From NCBI RefSeq assembly GCF_050633425.1, contig NZ_JBOEGM010000025.1:1-64000 (forward strand): a stretch of 64,000 nt of DNA, given 5' to 3'. The DNA is from Pelagimonas sp050633425. GTDB taxonomy: Bacteria; Pseudomonadota; Alphaproteobacteria; Rhodobacterales; Rhodobacteraceae. A program made the position numbers and the translations under genes. How positions within the stretch are numbered: the stretch's first letter is position 1; each line of letters opens with the position of its first letter. Positions 8,824-18,225 of this stretch are shown in pieces. The notes beneath the pieces are model-generated. The model saw nothing but the letters and a program-made list of their open reading frames with translations. It had not been told where the DNA came from and did not search any database.

Positions 8824-9582
8824 TCAAAAAACACGTTTTGCCGCTTCAGTCACAGCTGCATAGGTGTCACGAAATGGCCCGGGCCCGTAACTCACCCGCG
8901 CCACGCCAAGATCGGCAAGCGCGGCAATCTCGGGCGTTGTTGTAGACGTCATGATATTGATGGGCAGATCGACACTCTCGCAGATATCTCGAATGAGATC
9001 AGGATCAGCCAATCCCGGTACAAAGAATCCATCTGCCCCAGCTTTGGAATATTGGGCAGCCCGTTTCTTCGCCTCATCCAGATGGGTCGCGTGCATGTCC
9101 GGTTTCGACTTCAAAAACACATCGGTGCGCGCGTTAATAAACACGGGCGCTCCGATCTTTTGCGCGGTGTCGCGGATCACCGCAATGCGCCGCGCTTGCA
9201 CCTTACTGGGATGGAGCCCTTGGCCCCCTAGGACTTGATCTTCAAAGTTGAGACCGATCACCCCGGTCTCCAATAGTTTGGCGATATTTGTGCTAAGATC
9301 AGCGTCACTTTCCGCATAGCCCCCCTCAAAATCAATACTGACGGGCAGCGTCGTGGTTTCGGCAATCCTCAGAACAATGTCCAACACACGATCCAAAGGC
9401 ATTGCCTGCCCGTCGGAATAGCCTTGCGCACCGGCAACTGACCAACTTCCTGTTGCAATTGCCTTCGCGCCTGCGGCCTCGACGGCCTTTGCACTACCGG
9501 CATCCCAGATGTTGTATAACACCAAAGGAGTTCCCGATTTATGCAGTCCCTTGAAACGGTTGAACTTTTCAATACGCGTCAT
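8824..9582 (-). CDS. Isocitrate lyase/PEP mutase superfamily protein
   Basis: A 252-residue TIM-barrel protein of the isocitrate lyase/phosphoenolpyruvate mutase superfamily. It has the N-terminal LYNIWDAGSAKAVEAAGAKA segment, SIDFEGGY and GLNFEDQ metal-binding strands, and NARTD. It lacks the KKCGH loop of true isocitrate lyases, so it belongs to the short 2-methylisocitrate lyase/oxaloacetate decarboxylase-like branch whose substrates are mostly unassigned. Encoded upstream of the frameshifted hydratase on the same strand, with about 50 bases between them, it may split a C4-C5 acid from the same pathway. Confidence 0.82.
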   Translation of the reverse strand: MTRIEKFNRFKGLHKSGTPLVLYNIWDAGSAKAVEAAGAKAIATGSWSVAGAQGYSDGQAMPLDRVLDIVLRIAETTTLPVSIDFEGGYAESDADLSTNIAKLLETGVIGLNFEDQVLGGQGLHPSKVQARRIAVIRDTAQKIGAPVFINARTDVFLKSKPDMHATHLDEAKKRAAQYSKAGADGFFVPGLADPDLIRDICESVDLPINIMTSTTTPEIAALADLGVARVSYGPGPFRDTYAAVTEAAKRVF

Positions 9583-9594
9583 CGTGAGAACCCT

Positions 9595-10653
9595 TCATTC
9601 GGCGACAGCATAGCCGCGTTCAATTTCCAACAGTTTTTGCTTGCGCCAAAGCCCACCACCATACCCCGTCAGCGCGCCATCTGCGCCAACCACCCGATGA
9701 CATGGCACAATCAGCGCAATTTGGTTGGCCCCATTGGCCCGCGCCACGGCCCGCGTCGCGCTTGGCTTGCCAAGATGCGCAGCCAATGCGCCATAGCTTC
9801 GGGTTTGGCCGGCGGGAATATCTTGCAACGCCCGCCAGACATCTTTGGAAAAGTCCGATCCATGAAAGGCCAAGGGCACACTAAATTGTGCGGATGTTCC
9901 CATGAAAAACGCGTCCAACTCAGTCCGCGTTTGCTCCGTCGGGTCGGTGGTCCCGATCCCTATGTCACCACGGACAGAGGCGCTGAGTTTGGTCAGCTCG
10001 GTCTTGAGGGCCTTGCGCTCAACAAACTCTAACAGATGCAAATGAGATTTGCTGCTCACAGCGATCATATCGCCAAGCGGTGTTGCGATCCAATCCGCGA
10101 GCAACAGACCGGTGGCTTTGAAACTGCCGGGGGGGCGTCCGAGAAGCCGGGCAAAGGCGGCTCGAAACGCGCTTCCAGATGCGAAACCAGCATCCAGTTG
10201 CGCCTCGATGACACGCTCCCCCTCTTTGAGCGAAACAAACCCGTCGCGAAGCCGCCTCTGCCGAGCCATTTCAAGAAAGGTCATGCCGAATTGACGCTTG
10301 AAGCTGCGGCGCACGGTCGAGGTATCAAACCCAAGTCGCGCGACATCGCCTTCGGTCCAGCGAAAATCGGGACGTTCTTCCAAAGCGGCGAGCAGCGTTT
10401 CGATAACGGGGTCCGCCTTGGCCGCAGGTTGCATCGGATGGCATCGCTTGCAGGCCCGGTAGCCCGCTTCGATACAGGCCCCTATTGTTGGGAAAAACGC
10501 GCAATTTTCACGTTTGGGTTTGCGCGCCGGGCAGGTCAGCCTGCAAAACACACCTGTCGACGACACACACACAAAGGCCTGACCATCATAGCGGTCGTCA
10601 CGCGCCAACAGCGCACGGTACAAGGTGTCTTGGTCTGGAAGATCAAATAGCAT
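9595..10653 (-). CDS. ada: Ada: bifunctional transcriptional activator and O6-methylguanine-DNA methyltransferase
   Basis: A 352-residue protein with the three Ada modules. First is an N-terminal zinc domain with cysteines in VFCRLTCPARKP and CKRC that accepts methyl groups from phosphotriesters. Next is an AraC-type helix-turn-helix (about 85-170). Last is a C-terminal methyltransferase with the active-site IVPCHRV (about residues 315-321). It repairs alkylated DNA and, once methylated, activates its own regulon. It starts ATG at 10653 and ends 12 bases before the ICL-like gene, so the two may share a transcript. Confidence 0.94.
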   Translation of the reverse strand: MLFDLPDQDTLYRALLARDDRYDGQAFVCVSSTGVFCRLTCPARKPKRENCAFFPTIGACIEAGYRACKRCHPMQPAAKADPVIETLLAALEERPDFRWTEGDVARLGFDTSTVRRSFKRQFGMTFLEMARQRRLRDGFVSLKEGERVIEAQLDAGFASGSAFRAAFARLLGRPPGSFKATGLLLADWIATPLGDMIAVSSKSHLHLLEFVERKALKTELTKLSASVRGDIGIGTTDPTEQTRTELDAFFMGTSAQFSVPLAFHGSDFSKDVWRALQDIPAGQTRSYGALAAHLGKPSATRAVARANGANQIALIVPCHRVVGADGALTGYGGGLWRKQKLLEIERGYAVAE

Positions 10654-10702
10654 GGCGTGGTTTTAGCATGCTAGCACCGCGGGTCCGCCGAAAATCGGGC
10701 GC

Positions 10703-11308
10703 TTACTTCACATTTTTGACCTGACGAAAAACCGTTGCAGCCGCCTCGAAATCGCTCTGAGTGGTATGCGATTTTATCCGGTCGTTGACAGTGTCATCGA
10801 GCCGCAAACCCCAGGTTTTTATCATACACCCCAAAATGACATACATGCCGTGAATGGCCATGATGTCCATAATTTGAGCCGTGTCAAAATGCGACTCAAG
10901 CTTAGTCAAAGTTCCGGCGGAAATCTGATGTTCCCCAATGAGCTCATCCACCGCCTGAAGCAAAAGCGCGTCTTGGGGAGACCATAGTGGTGCAATGTTG
11001 CGTTCAAGAACTGCGTTTATTTCCGAATGGGTTAACCCGCATCGCAAGGACCGATCAACATGCGACCCCCATTCGTACCAAGCGCCAAGTTGAATGCCGA
11101 CGCGCAAAATCACCAACTCTCCCAGACGCGGCCCCAAACTGCCCCCGTTGACAGAGTAATTGCGAAAATTCCACCACGCGTTCAACAGTGACGGGTTGTG
11201 CGCCATCAATTTGTGCACATTCAGTGGAGCACCATTCATGTCATCTGCGACAGATGAAAGGGAGCTATCCCACTCTGTTAAATCAATTGGCTCAACCTGT
11301 GCTGGCAT
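10703..11308 (-). CDS. Carboxymuconolactone decarboxylase family protein
   Basis: A 201-residue all-helical protein of the CMD/AhpD-like family. The recognisable part is SLGPRLGELVILRVGIQLGAWYEWGSHVDRSL, in which the usual CxxC of AhpD is replaced; the family core E-x8-WYEW-x2-H is present. Members lacking the CxxC act as decarboxylases or are uncharacterised. The start at 11308 is supported by GGGAGGCGAGGG directly upstream; an earlier in-frame ATG at 11344 is less likely. No partner pathway is evident nearby. Confidence 0.8.
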   Translation of the reverse strand: MPAQVEPIDLTEWDSSLSSVADDMNGAPLNVHKLMAHNPSLLNAWWNFRNYSVNGGSLGPRLGELVILRVGIQLGAWYEWGSHVDRSLRCGLTHSEINAVLERNIAPLWSPQDALLLQAVDELIGEHQISAGTLTKLESHFDTAQIMDIMAIHGMYVILGCMIKTWGLRLDDTVNDRIKSHTTQSDFEAAATVFRQVKNVK

Positions 11309-11371
11309 TCCCTCGCCTCCCCAATGTTTGGAGGGATATGCCAAGGGTTTGCTGGAATGACCAGCTAGACA

Positions 11372-11608
11372 TTACTGGTCTGTCAAGGAGAGCGTAATCC
11401 GCTCAAGCTGTTGGGACAGCAACATCAGATGAGTGACCTGCCCAGTTTCAACCTCACCAGCCAAGGAAATCGCCGATTTTTCGATCAAACGAGCAGCTTC
11501 CGTTAAATCAAAAGCAATGGCTGACACATCTGGTGACTGGGAATTGTCTGCCCCTGTCAGGTTGTTGGAATCTTGGCCGTTCATATCGCCTGCTGAATCT
11601 TTTGGCAT
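11372..11608 (-). CDS. Small hypothetical protein
   Basis: A 78-residue, acidic, serine/aspartate-rich open frame between the CMD-family gene and the histidine kinase. Residues 30-78 look amphipathic and helical (SAIAFDLTEAARLIEKS, then LMLLSQQLERITLSL). I do not recognise the family. It lies 63 bases upstream of the CMD-family gene on the same strand. Upstream GGACG is only a weak ribosome-binding site. The codon pattern looks coding, but it may be a lineage-specific gene. Confidence 0.45.
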   Translation of the reverse strand: MPKDSAGDMNGQDSNNLTGADNSQSPDVSAIAFDLTEAARLIEKSAISLAGEVETGQVTHLMLLSQQLERITLSLTDQ

Positions 11609-11821
11609 TTATCGCGTCCTGCTTGCATGTCCCTGTCACAAAACAAAAAATTGCATCGGTGAAATAAAAAACACTTGGCTTAGCACCGACACCCAGTATT
11701 TGGTTATCGAGTAAACAAATTACTTTCAAGTCAAAAATACAATCTTAGCGTGCATTTAACGGAACTGACACACTCAGGGTGTTTTTCATTCGAAAGCCCT
11801 TCGAAACGCGCAAGGCGGATG

Positions 11822-14356
11822 TCATTCCTTGGCTAGGACTCTCTCGATCGCAGTCAACAAATCGCGTTTTTGTATAGGCTTCATCAATCTGATATCTTCT
11901 GGTCGAAGCCCATTGCCATGAACCGTTGCTTCGCTCGCGTATCCAGACATAAAGACGACGCGTAAGTCGGGCCAAGTCTCTCGCAGAACTTTCGCCAAAG
12001 TTGTACCCTGCAACTTGCCTGGCATTACAATGTCCGTCAGCAACAGATCAAAACTTGGATCATTTTCGAAAATCGTCCGTGCGACATCCCCTGATGGTGC
12101 CGGGGTGACGTTATAGTTTGCATTTTCCAATATGCGGACAAGAATTTCGCGCACGTCTTCTTGATCTTCGGCCAACAAAATCCGAGCATCCGTATTGTCC
12201 CAACCTTCGGGCCGAGACGCGGTGGAAATCTCGTTCAAGATCGCCTTTTCCCCAACTGGAAAATACAACTTAAACGTTGTCCCAACGCCCGGCTCGGAAT
12301 AAGCGCGCACTGTTCCGCCCGACTGCCGCATGAATCCCATAACCATCGACAGACCAAGACCAGACCCAGCACCAGGTGCCTTGGTCGTGTAGAAAGGCTC
12401 AAACACAAAATTAAGAATTTGTGGTTCAATACCGGTCCCTGTGTCAGAGACACAGAGCATAACATAGCGCCCCGGCTCAAGCTGTTCGCCACGCGTATCA
12501 ATATAGTCATCGTCAATACGAACATTGGCGGTCTCAAGGGTGAGTTCGCCGCCCAAAGGCATGGCATCTCGCGCATTTAGAATAAGGTTCAACAAAGCAC
12601 TTTCGGTAGATGCCTGATCCGCCGAAACGGGCCAAAGACCAGCCAACAACGAGGTTTCAATGCTTACATTTGCCGGAAGCGTGCGCCCCGCCCAGTTCTT
12701 GGTCTCTCGCACAATAGAATTGAGATCAATGGCTTGGGGTTCCAACCGCGCACGGCGCGCAAAGGCCAACATCTTTTTGGTCAAATCCGCGCCGCGCATG
12801 GCTGCGGCGATCCCGGCTTCAATCATTTGGCGATGGTCTTTGTCGAACACCTCATCGCGCAACAGCTCTAGGTTTCCGATGATGACCGCAAGCAAGTTAT
12901 TGAAATCATGAGCAACACCGCCGGTTAGTTGGCCAATGCTCTCCATTTTTTGCGCCTGCATCGCCAACGCGCTTTGCTCCTTGAGCCGAAGCCCATCAGC
13001 AACTTCTTGGGTCACGTCAAAAATGATACAGTCGGTGCGAACTCGATCCTCGCCAAGTTTGACGGCACTGCTGTGGTAATCGATCCATTTTGTGTCGCCA
13101 AATTTGTCCGTTATCCTCAACCGGCGCGCCAAAGGTTGAACCCTCAACGCCGCGTTTCTCACATCTTTGCGCATCTCTTCGCGTGTTTCGGCATCCAGAG
13201 AGTCAAACAAAATTTCGTTGTTTGCCAAGATCTCTTTGGCGCTGTATCCCCAAATGTCTTCAACATGAGCGCTGGCGTAAACGGCCCGTGCAGGCTGTCC
13301 CTGGACCATCTCAGCACTAATAATCGCGCCCGGCAGACTTGCGGCAATCGACGCCAACCTCTGCTCGGCCTCATTCTTGCGGTCTTCGCTTTGTTTGAAA
13401 TCCGTCAGATCAATCAAAATGCCGACAATCCTAACAAAGCGCCCGTCAGGGTCACGATCGGTGACCCAATTCGATGCGAAATGACGCTGGCTGCCGTCCG
13501 GCATCAGACCGCGAAATTCAACATGGTTTACGCCCTTGTTTTCTCGGGTTACGGACGCAATTGTTTTTGAAAGGCGGGTCCGATCATCAGGATGAACACG
13601 CTCGATCCAGCTAGAAACCGGAATATCACCGGCGGCTCCAGGCAGTTCGAGAATGCGCATCATACCTTCGTCAAAGGCAACATCTTTGCAGTCGTTCTGG
13701 TATTCGAACACACCCATGCGGCCTGATTTGGTCGCCATGTTCAAACGCCGTCCCAGCTCAACGGCGGATCGCTCCGTCCGGTAAACCCGACCCGAGATTG
13801 ACACGACAAACGCCGTCGCGAGTATAGATAAACCACCGAGAGCCAAACAACTGATTAGCTCAGAAATTGTTTCCCCGCTTCGAAAAAACGAACTGACACC
13901 ATTTATCAAAATGTGAAGTAAGCAGAGCCCGCCAAAGGCGGTCGCCAAAAACAGCTGCGTGAATTTTCTATCTTTCTGGGGCGGAAAAAACCGTGTGAGC
14001 ACATAGCCCATCACAGCAATCGAGCCATAAAGTGGGAGGCTCACCCACGCGTCTGGTTCATACCCCTGTGGGGCCACCAGAACCCCGGCCAAAACCGCAA
14101 TTGCGGCTCCGACTGGACCACCAAGATAGCCAGCGAAAAGCAACGGTCCTGCCCCGCCATCCAAATGGAACGCTTCGCTTGAATGAGGGACAGAATTTGT
14201 TGAGATGAGAATGAAGACGAGACTGAAAACCAAGCCAATCAAGGTCTTCTTTAATATCGGTTTTTCGCTCAGCTTGCCGTTGGCCCGAATGGCGTATAGG
14301 CCGACACCGCAAAGGGTCAGAAATGTGATGTTCTGGACAATCTGTAGAAACACCAT
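11822..14356 (-). CDS. Hybrid sensor histidine kinase with 5TM-LYT sensor, PAS domains and receiver
   Basis: An 844-residue inner-membrane sensor kinase. The N terminus (about 1-200) has LytS-like membrane helices of the 5TMR-LYT type, recognised by HLDGGAGPLLFAGYLGG. Two PAS domains follow (about 210-330 and 335-460), then the HisKA phosphoacceptor helix with GGVAHDFNNLL (His near residue 482), a HATPase domain with GTGI and GSGLGL, and a C-terminal receiver with LLTDIVMPG (Asp near 773). The absence of a separate response regulator nearby suggests that phosphate passes to a distant phosphotransfer protein. The signal is unknown. Confidence 0.92.
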   Translation of the reverse strand: MVFLQIVQNITFLTLCGVGLYAIRANGKLSEKPILKKTLIGLVFSLVFILISTNSVPHSSEAFHLDGGAGPLLFAGYLGGPVGAAIAVLAGVLVAPQGYEPDAWVSLPLYGSIAVMGYVLTRFFPPQKDRKFTQLFLATAFGGLCLLHILINGVSSFFRSGETISELISCLALGGLSILATAFVVSISGRVYRTERSAVELGRRLNMATKSGRMGVFEYQNDCKDVAFDEGMMRILELPGAAGDIPVSSWIERVHPDDRTRLSKTIASVTRENKGVNHVEFRGLMPDGSQRHFASNWVTDRDPDGRFVRIVGILIDLTDFKQSEDRKNEAEQRLASIAASLPGAIISAEMVQGQPARAVYASAHVEDIWGYSAKEILANNEILFDSLDAETREEMRKDVRNAALRVQPLARRLRITDKFGDTKWIDYHSSAVKLGEDRVRTDCIIFDVTQEVADGLRLKEQSALAMQAQKMESIGQLTGGVAHDFNNLLAVIIGNLELLRDEVFDKDHRQMIEAGIAAAMRGADLTKKMLAFARRARLEPQAIDLNSIVRETKNWAGRTLPANVSIETSLLAGLWPVSADQASTESALLNLILNARDAMPLGGELTLETANVRIDDDYIDTRGEQLEPGRYVMLCVSDTGTGIEPQILNFVFEPFYTTKAPGAGSGLGLSMVMGFMRQSGGTVRAYSEPGVGTTFKLYFPVGEKAILNEISTASRPEGWDNTDARILLAEDQEDVREILVRILENANYNVTPAPSGDVARTIFENDPSFDLLLTDIVMPGKLQGTTLAKVLRETWPDLRVVFMSGYASEATVHGNGLRPEDIRLMKPIQKRDLLTAIERVLAKE

Positions 14357-14575
14357 GCAGATGACCCTTCTTCAACTTTCTTCAAGCTATCGAAAAAACC
14401 GCTTAGGGAAAACAATTCAGATGCCTGCGGCTTACCTTTGATGAACAAAAACCAACCGAATTTGTTAAGGTTAACAACCTCTGATTGAGCGACGGCTTCA
14501 AAAACCCTTAAAGAGGGCGTTTATAAGCCAATCCTAAGACTCACCTAGTTCGTCAATTTACAACGGGAGGGTGCG

Positions 14576-15094
14576 TTAAACTTTTTGGGCTGCAAGACAC
14601 CATTCAACCACCGCATCAACGTCCGCTGGCAATTGCTCTGCTAATCCCGCTGAAAACTCCGCAAACGCCGCTTTATTTGCGGCCCCGCCACTTAGACCAA
14701 CCAAGACCGGAACGTCTTGTTCCAGAGCTGTCGCAATTGCGGCTCGAAACCCGCGGCCTTCGGCCTCTTCCGGTCCGAACTTGTTGAGAACAAACAAGTC
14801 GGCTTTGTCGCTGCCGATCGACTCTTCGACCGATGACACCGCCTCAGCAATAGCCGCCGGGTTAAGTCGACACCCTGTTGAGCCTTGCCCCAAGGATTGA
14901 GTTATTCGGATGGTTCCGGTTCCCGGAAACACGCGCACGTCCATGTCGCATTGGTGACTTCCGTCGGGCAATTCCTGCAAGACTTTGGCAATGCCACTCA
15001 GCCGTAAACCGCGTTTTTCAAGCTCAGCCGCCGCTTGCGAAATCAAGCGGTCAGTTTCACCACGCCCTTCGACCCCTATTGCCGCAATTTTCAT
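14576..15094 (-). CDS. DUF2478 family nucleotide-binding protein
   Basis: A 172-residue protein matching DUF2478, a family often called molybdenum ABC transporter ATP-binding-like because of its usual neighbours. It resembles NTPase NTPase1/THEP1-type folds, with LFVLNKFGPEEAEGRGFRAAI as the conserved core and CDMDVRVFPGTGTIRITQSLG in the middle. There is no full Walker A motif at the N terminus. No molybdate transporter or molybdoenzyme gene is seen in the window, so its role is unresolved. It starts ATG at 15094. Confidence 0.75.
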   Translation of the reverse strand: MKIAAIGVEGRGETDRLISQAAAELEKRGLRLSGIAKVLQELPDGSHQCDMDVRVFPGTGTIRITQSLGQGSTGCRLNPAAIAEAVSSVEESIGSDKADLFVLNKFGPEEAEGRGFRAAIATALEQDVPVLVGLSGGAANKAAFAEFSAGLAEQLPADVDAVVEWCLAAQKV

Positions 15095-15168
15095 GTCGCA
15101 CCCGTTGATTGATTTTGCAGATGCAACTCTAAGTCACCCAATTGTTGCGCGCCATGCGACGCACTGAA

Positions 15169-16218
15169 CTAGCGCTTTGAACGCTGCAACATGCCAAACA
15201 GATCACGCGGGTCATCAGGGTCCGCCAACATATCGAGCTGGACAAAGAAAGCGGTCCCCTGGATAGCGCCTAGAATGTATCGCAACGCCGAAAAATCCTC
15301 GATCGCAAACCCAACGCTGTCAAACAACGTGATTTGTTTGTCATCCCGCCGCCCCTCGGCATCCCCGGAGATCACCCGCCAAAGCTCTGTTATTGGATGC
15401 CCTTCGTTCAATTGCTGGATCTCACCTTCGACCCATGTTTGCGGCGGGTATTCAACAAAGATGTCAGAGCGCAATAGGATGTCGCGGTGCAGTTCCGTTT
15501 TACCCGGGCAATCGCCTCCAATCGCATTGATATGCACACCAGGCCCAATCATGTTGTCGGTCAAAATGGTGTTGTTTTGTTTGTCAGCCGTACAGGTTGT
15601 GATGATCTGGGCACCTTCCATCGCCTCTTCGGCGCTGCCACAGGCCACAACCCGCACCCCCTGCCCCGCCAAGTTCGCAGCACATTTTGCGGTTGCCGAT
15701 GGGTCGGTGTCATACAAGCGGACTTCGCTGATGCCACAGATGGCTTTGAACGCCAGACACTGGAACTCAGACTGAGCACCATTGCCGATCATTGCCATCG
15801 TGCTCGCGCCTTTGGGGGCCAGATGCTTGGCAACCATGGCGCTGGTCGCCGCGGTCCGCAGAGCCGTCAGCAATGTCATCTCCGACAGTAGTTTTGGATA
15901 GCCGGTGTCTACATCGGCCAAAAGGCCAAATGCCGTGACGGTTTGCAGCCCTTCACGCGTATTCTTGGGATGACCGTTAACATATTTGAAACCATACATC
16001 TCGCCATCGGATGTAGGCATCAATTCAATCACGCCAACTTCGGAATGGGAGGCAACACGCGGCGTTTTATCAAAAAGCTCCCAGCGCTTAAAGTCGGCCT
16101 CAATGGCCTCGGCCAAATCGCGCAAGACAGTTTCCACCCCAATATGGTGGACAAGCGCCATCATGTTATCGACGGAAACAAACGGAACAAAGGCGAGATC
16201 GGAAGGTGTCGGTGCCAT
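15169..16218 (-). CDS. Ornithine cyclodeaminase
   Basis: A 349-residue NAD-dependent enzyme that converts L-ornithine to L-proline and ammonia. Family marks include the MIGNGAQSEFQ nucleotide-binding loop (about residues 140-150), INAIGGDCPGKTEL, and the N-terminal ELMPTSDGEMYGFKYVNGHP substrate-binding region. It is the last gene of a tight minus-strand cluster after the CtlX-like hydrolase and arginase, with only 10 bases between it and arginase. This supports an arginine to ornithine to proline route. The neighbouring Lrp/AsnC protein is the probable regulator. Confidence 0.92.
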   Translation of the reverse strand: MAPTPSDLAFVPFVSVDNMMALVHHIGVETVLRDLAEAIEADFKRWELFDKTPRVASHSEVGVIELMPTSDGEMYGFKYVNGHPKNTREGLQTVTAFGLLADVDTGYPKLLSEMTLLTALRTAATSAMVAKHLAPKGASTMAMIGNGAQSEFQCLAFKAICGISEVRLYDTDPSATAKCAANLAGQGVRVVACGSAEEAMEGAQIITTCTADKQNNTILTDNMIGPGVHINAIGGDCPGKTELHRDILLRSDIFVEYPPQTWVEGEIQQLNEGHPITELWRVISGDAEGRRDDKQITLFDSVGFAIEDFSALRYILGAIQGTAFFVQLDMLADPDDPRDLFGMLQRSKR

Positions 16219-16228
16219 GGTTAAAACC

Positions 16229-17158
16229 TCAATAGCTGCGGGTCACACGGTCAAGAACACGACGGCCAAACAGGCTTGCCGTCAAATCGACCATCAGCCG
16301 CGCGGTGCGACCTTTGACATCCAAGAAAGGGTTCAGCTCGACAAGATCGAGCGAGGAAACAAGACCGCTGTCATGCAGCATTTCCATGACGTGATGGGCC
16401 TCGCGGAAGGTTGCGCCGCCGGGGACTGTCGTGCCGACGGCCGGAGCAATATCGGGTTCGATGAAATCGACGTCCAAACTAACATGCAAAAGCCCATTAG
16501 CGGCTTGGACACGATCTAAGAATTCCGCCAAAAGCGGTGCAATCCCATGTTCATCAATTGCGCGCATGTCATGGGCAATCACGTTGGTTGATTGCAAAAG
16601 ACGCCGCTCTTCTCCATCAACCGACCTGAGCCCCAAAATGCAAACATTAGCGGGGTCAACAGCGGCGGGCACAGGCCCACCGAGATAACTGTCAAACCCT
16701 GGCAAACCGCAAACAAAGGCCAATGGTGTGCCGTGTAGATTGCCGCTTTGGGTAGATGCAAACGTGTTGAAATCGGCATGTGCATCGAGCCAAAGCACAA
16801 ATAGCGGACGCCCTTCTTGGGCCGCCAAGGCCGCGTGCCCCGAAACGGTTCCTGCCGACAAGGCATGGTCACCGCCCAGATAGATCGGCAAGGCATCACA
16901 ACGCGCCAGTTTCTTGGCTTGGCTGTGCAACGCACGGGTCCACCCAGCCACCGTATCCAATTGCTTGAGATGCGTGTGGTCGGTTTCGATGCCTGTGACC
17001 TCTTCGGGCCGCGCATCGCCCAAGTCTGCCACATCATGCCCCAAAGCCTCCAACTCTTCGGCCAACCCCGCCGTTCGAAAGGCATTCGGCCCCATAACAC
17101 AACCGCGTCGCCCAGCCCCAGCTTCGATTGGAGCGCCCAACAAAACAATCTTGGTCAT
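16229..17158 (-). CDS. rocF: Arginase
   Basis: A 309-residue ureohydrolase that cleaves L-arginine to ornithine and urea in the cytosol. All manganese-binding motifs are present: GGDHALS, LDAHADFN and SLDVDFIEP. It starts ATG at 17158 and overlaps the stop of the CtlX-like gene by four bases (ATGA), so translation is coupled. The next gene, ornithine cyclodeaminase, would consume its product. The EP in place of the more common DP after the last motif is a minor variation. Confidence 0.94.
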   Translation of the reverse strand: MTKIVLLGAPIEAGAGRRGCVMGPNAFRTAGLAEELEALGHDVADLGDARPEEVTGIETDHTHLKQLDTVAGWTRALHSQAKKLARCDALPIYLGGDHALSAGTVSGHAALAAQEGRPLFVLWLDAHADFNTFASTQSGNLHGTPLAFVCGLPGFDSYLGGPVPAAVDPANVCILGLRSVDGEERRLLQSTNVIAHDMRAIDEHGIAPLLAEFLDRVQAANGLLHVSLDVDFIEPDIAPAVGTTVPGGATFREAHHVMEMLHDSGLVSSLDLVELNPFLDVKGRTARLMVDLTASLFGRRVLDRVTRSY

Positions 17159-18096
17159 GCTGCAACCTCCAGCGGGCGGGCGCTTAAATGAAGACCGGCA
17201 ATGGTGCAGCGGACAGAGCCACCAGCCAGTTCAATCGTTGGAATCTCCAATGCGACAAGAGTTGCATGACGTTCGATCCGCGCGACCTGATCTGGTGTAA
17301 GCGCCGCAACAGCGCGCGCAGAAATAGCGAGCAATCTTCCATCAGCGCCCTGCAACTCAATGGCATTTCCCGCAAATTCACCGATCTGTTCCGTGCTTAG
17401 GGCGATCACGTCCCGCTCACCATGGGCAAGACGTTCGATGACCACAGCGCGCCGCGCCGCGTCGGAGATCATGTCCGTTCCGATCAGAGCGAAGTCAGTG
17501 CCAATACACATCAAAACATTGGTGTGATAAATCGGGTTTCCATCCGCGGTGACGGCGTCAAACACCAAAGGCTCGTAGTTAAAGTGCGTGCAAAACCGCT
17601 CCAACAAAATGTCGCTCATGCGGTTTGAACGCGCCGCATATACCACCCGCTCAAGATGATCGATCACCATGGCTCCGGTCCCTTCGAGGAAAAGACCATC
17701 CTGCTCCAACCCTGAGTAATCAATCAAATCCTGAACCCGAAACCGCTGTTTCAGCAGTTCCATAACGTCCATGCGACGCTCGGCCCGACGGTTTTTAGAA
17801 TACATCGCATGCAGCGCGACATGGCCCCCTGCATGGGTCGAAAACCAGTTGTTTGGAAAAACGCTATCTGGTGTCGCTTTGCTTTCATCTTCAAACAAAT
17901 GCACCGAAACCCCAAAGGATCGAAGCACCTTCACCGCTTCGCTGATCTCATCATAGGCCTGTTTGGCCACCGCCGATGCACATCCATTGAGCGTCGATTG
18001 AAAGCTGTTGTCCTCAGCGGTTTGCGCATTCGGAGTGAAATGATGCGGGCGTATCATCACAACCGCCTCTGGCGCTTGGAGCGAGCGCAGTGACAT
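17155..18096 (-). CDS. ctlX: CtlX-like amidinotransferase-fold hydrolase (citrulline/arginine-related)
   Basis: A 313-residue protein of the pentein (amidinotransferase) fold, COG4874 type. The catalytic Cys is in GGSVRCTIAG near residue 293, and the His is in FSTHAGGHVALH, together with PNNWF. In this family CtlX has been linked to citrulline use and related members are dimethylargininase-like. Being first in the operon with arginase and ornithine cyclodeaminase, it likely feeds ornithine into the same route. The exact substrate (citrulline, arginine or a methylated arginine) cannot be decided from sequence. Confidence 0.82.
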   Translation of the reverse strand: MSLRSLQAPEAVVMIRPHHFTPNAQTAEDNSFQSTLNGCASAVAKQAYDEISEAVKVLRSFGVSVHLFEDESKATPDSVFPNNWFSTHAGGHVALHAMYSKNRRAERRMDVMELLKQRFRVQDLIDYSGLEQDGLFLEGTGAMVIDHLERVVYAARSNRMSDILLERFCTHFNYEPLVFDAVTADGNPIYHTNVLMCIGTDFALIGTDMISDAARRAVVIERLAHGERDVIALSTEQIGEFAGNAIELQGADGRLLAISARAVAALTPDQVARIERHATLVALEIPTIELAGGSVRCTIAGLHLSARPLEVAA

Positions 18097-18170
18097 GACA
18101 AAATCCTGTTCCTGTTTGAGCGTGCCACAACTCTATCGAACAGGGGTTGGCAAAACATATAGGCATGAGG

Positions 18171-18195
18171 TGCAAATATAACAGTCGAATTTGAC
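18171..18195. promoter_or_regulatory. Possible Lrp/AsnC operator between the arginine operon and its regulator
   Basis: In the divergent promoter region an inverted repeat CAAAT (18173-18177) and ATTTG (18189-18193) brackets an 11-base A/T-containing spacer. Such loosely symmetric, A/T-rich sites are typical for Lrp/AsnC proteins. The site lies about 75 bases from the ctlX-like start and 35 from the regulator start. This is weak, single-site evidence. Confidence 0.3.
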
Positions 18196-18225
18196 AAAAT
18201 GATAAGGACGATTTAACAGATAGCT

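Noticed and set aside
10036..10650. 204-codon plus-strand frame antisense to ada
   Set aside because: Ada on the minus strand is complete with all motifs; this is a shadow frame.
12929..13570. 213-codon plus-strand frame inside the histidine kinase gene
   Set aside because: Lies wholly within the PAS/HisKA coding region of the opposite strand and has no domain signature.
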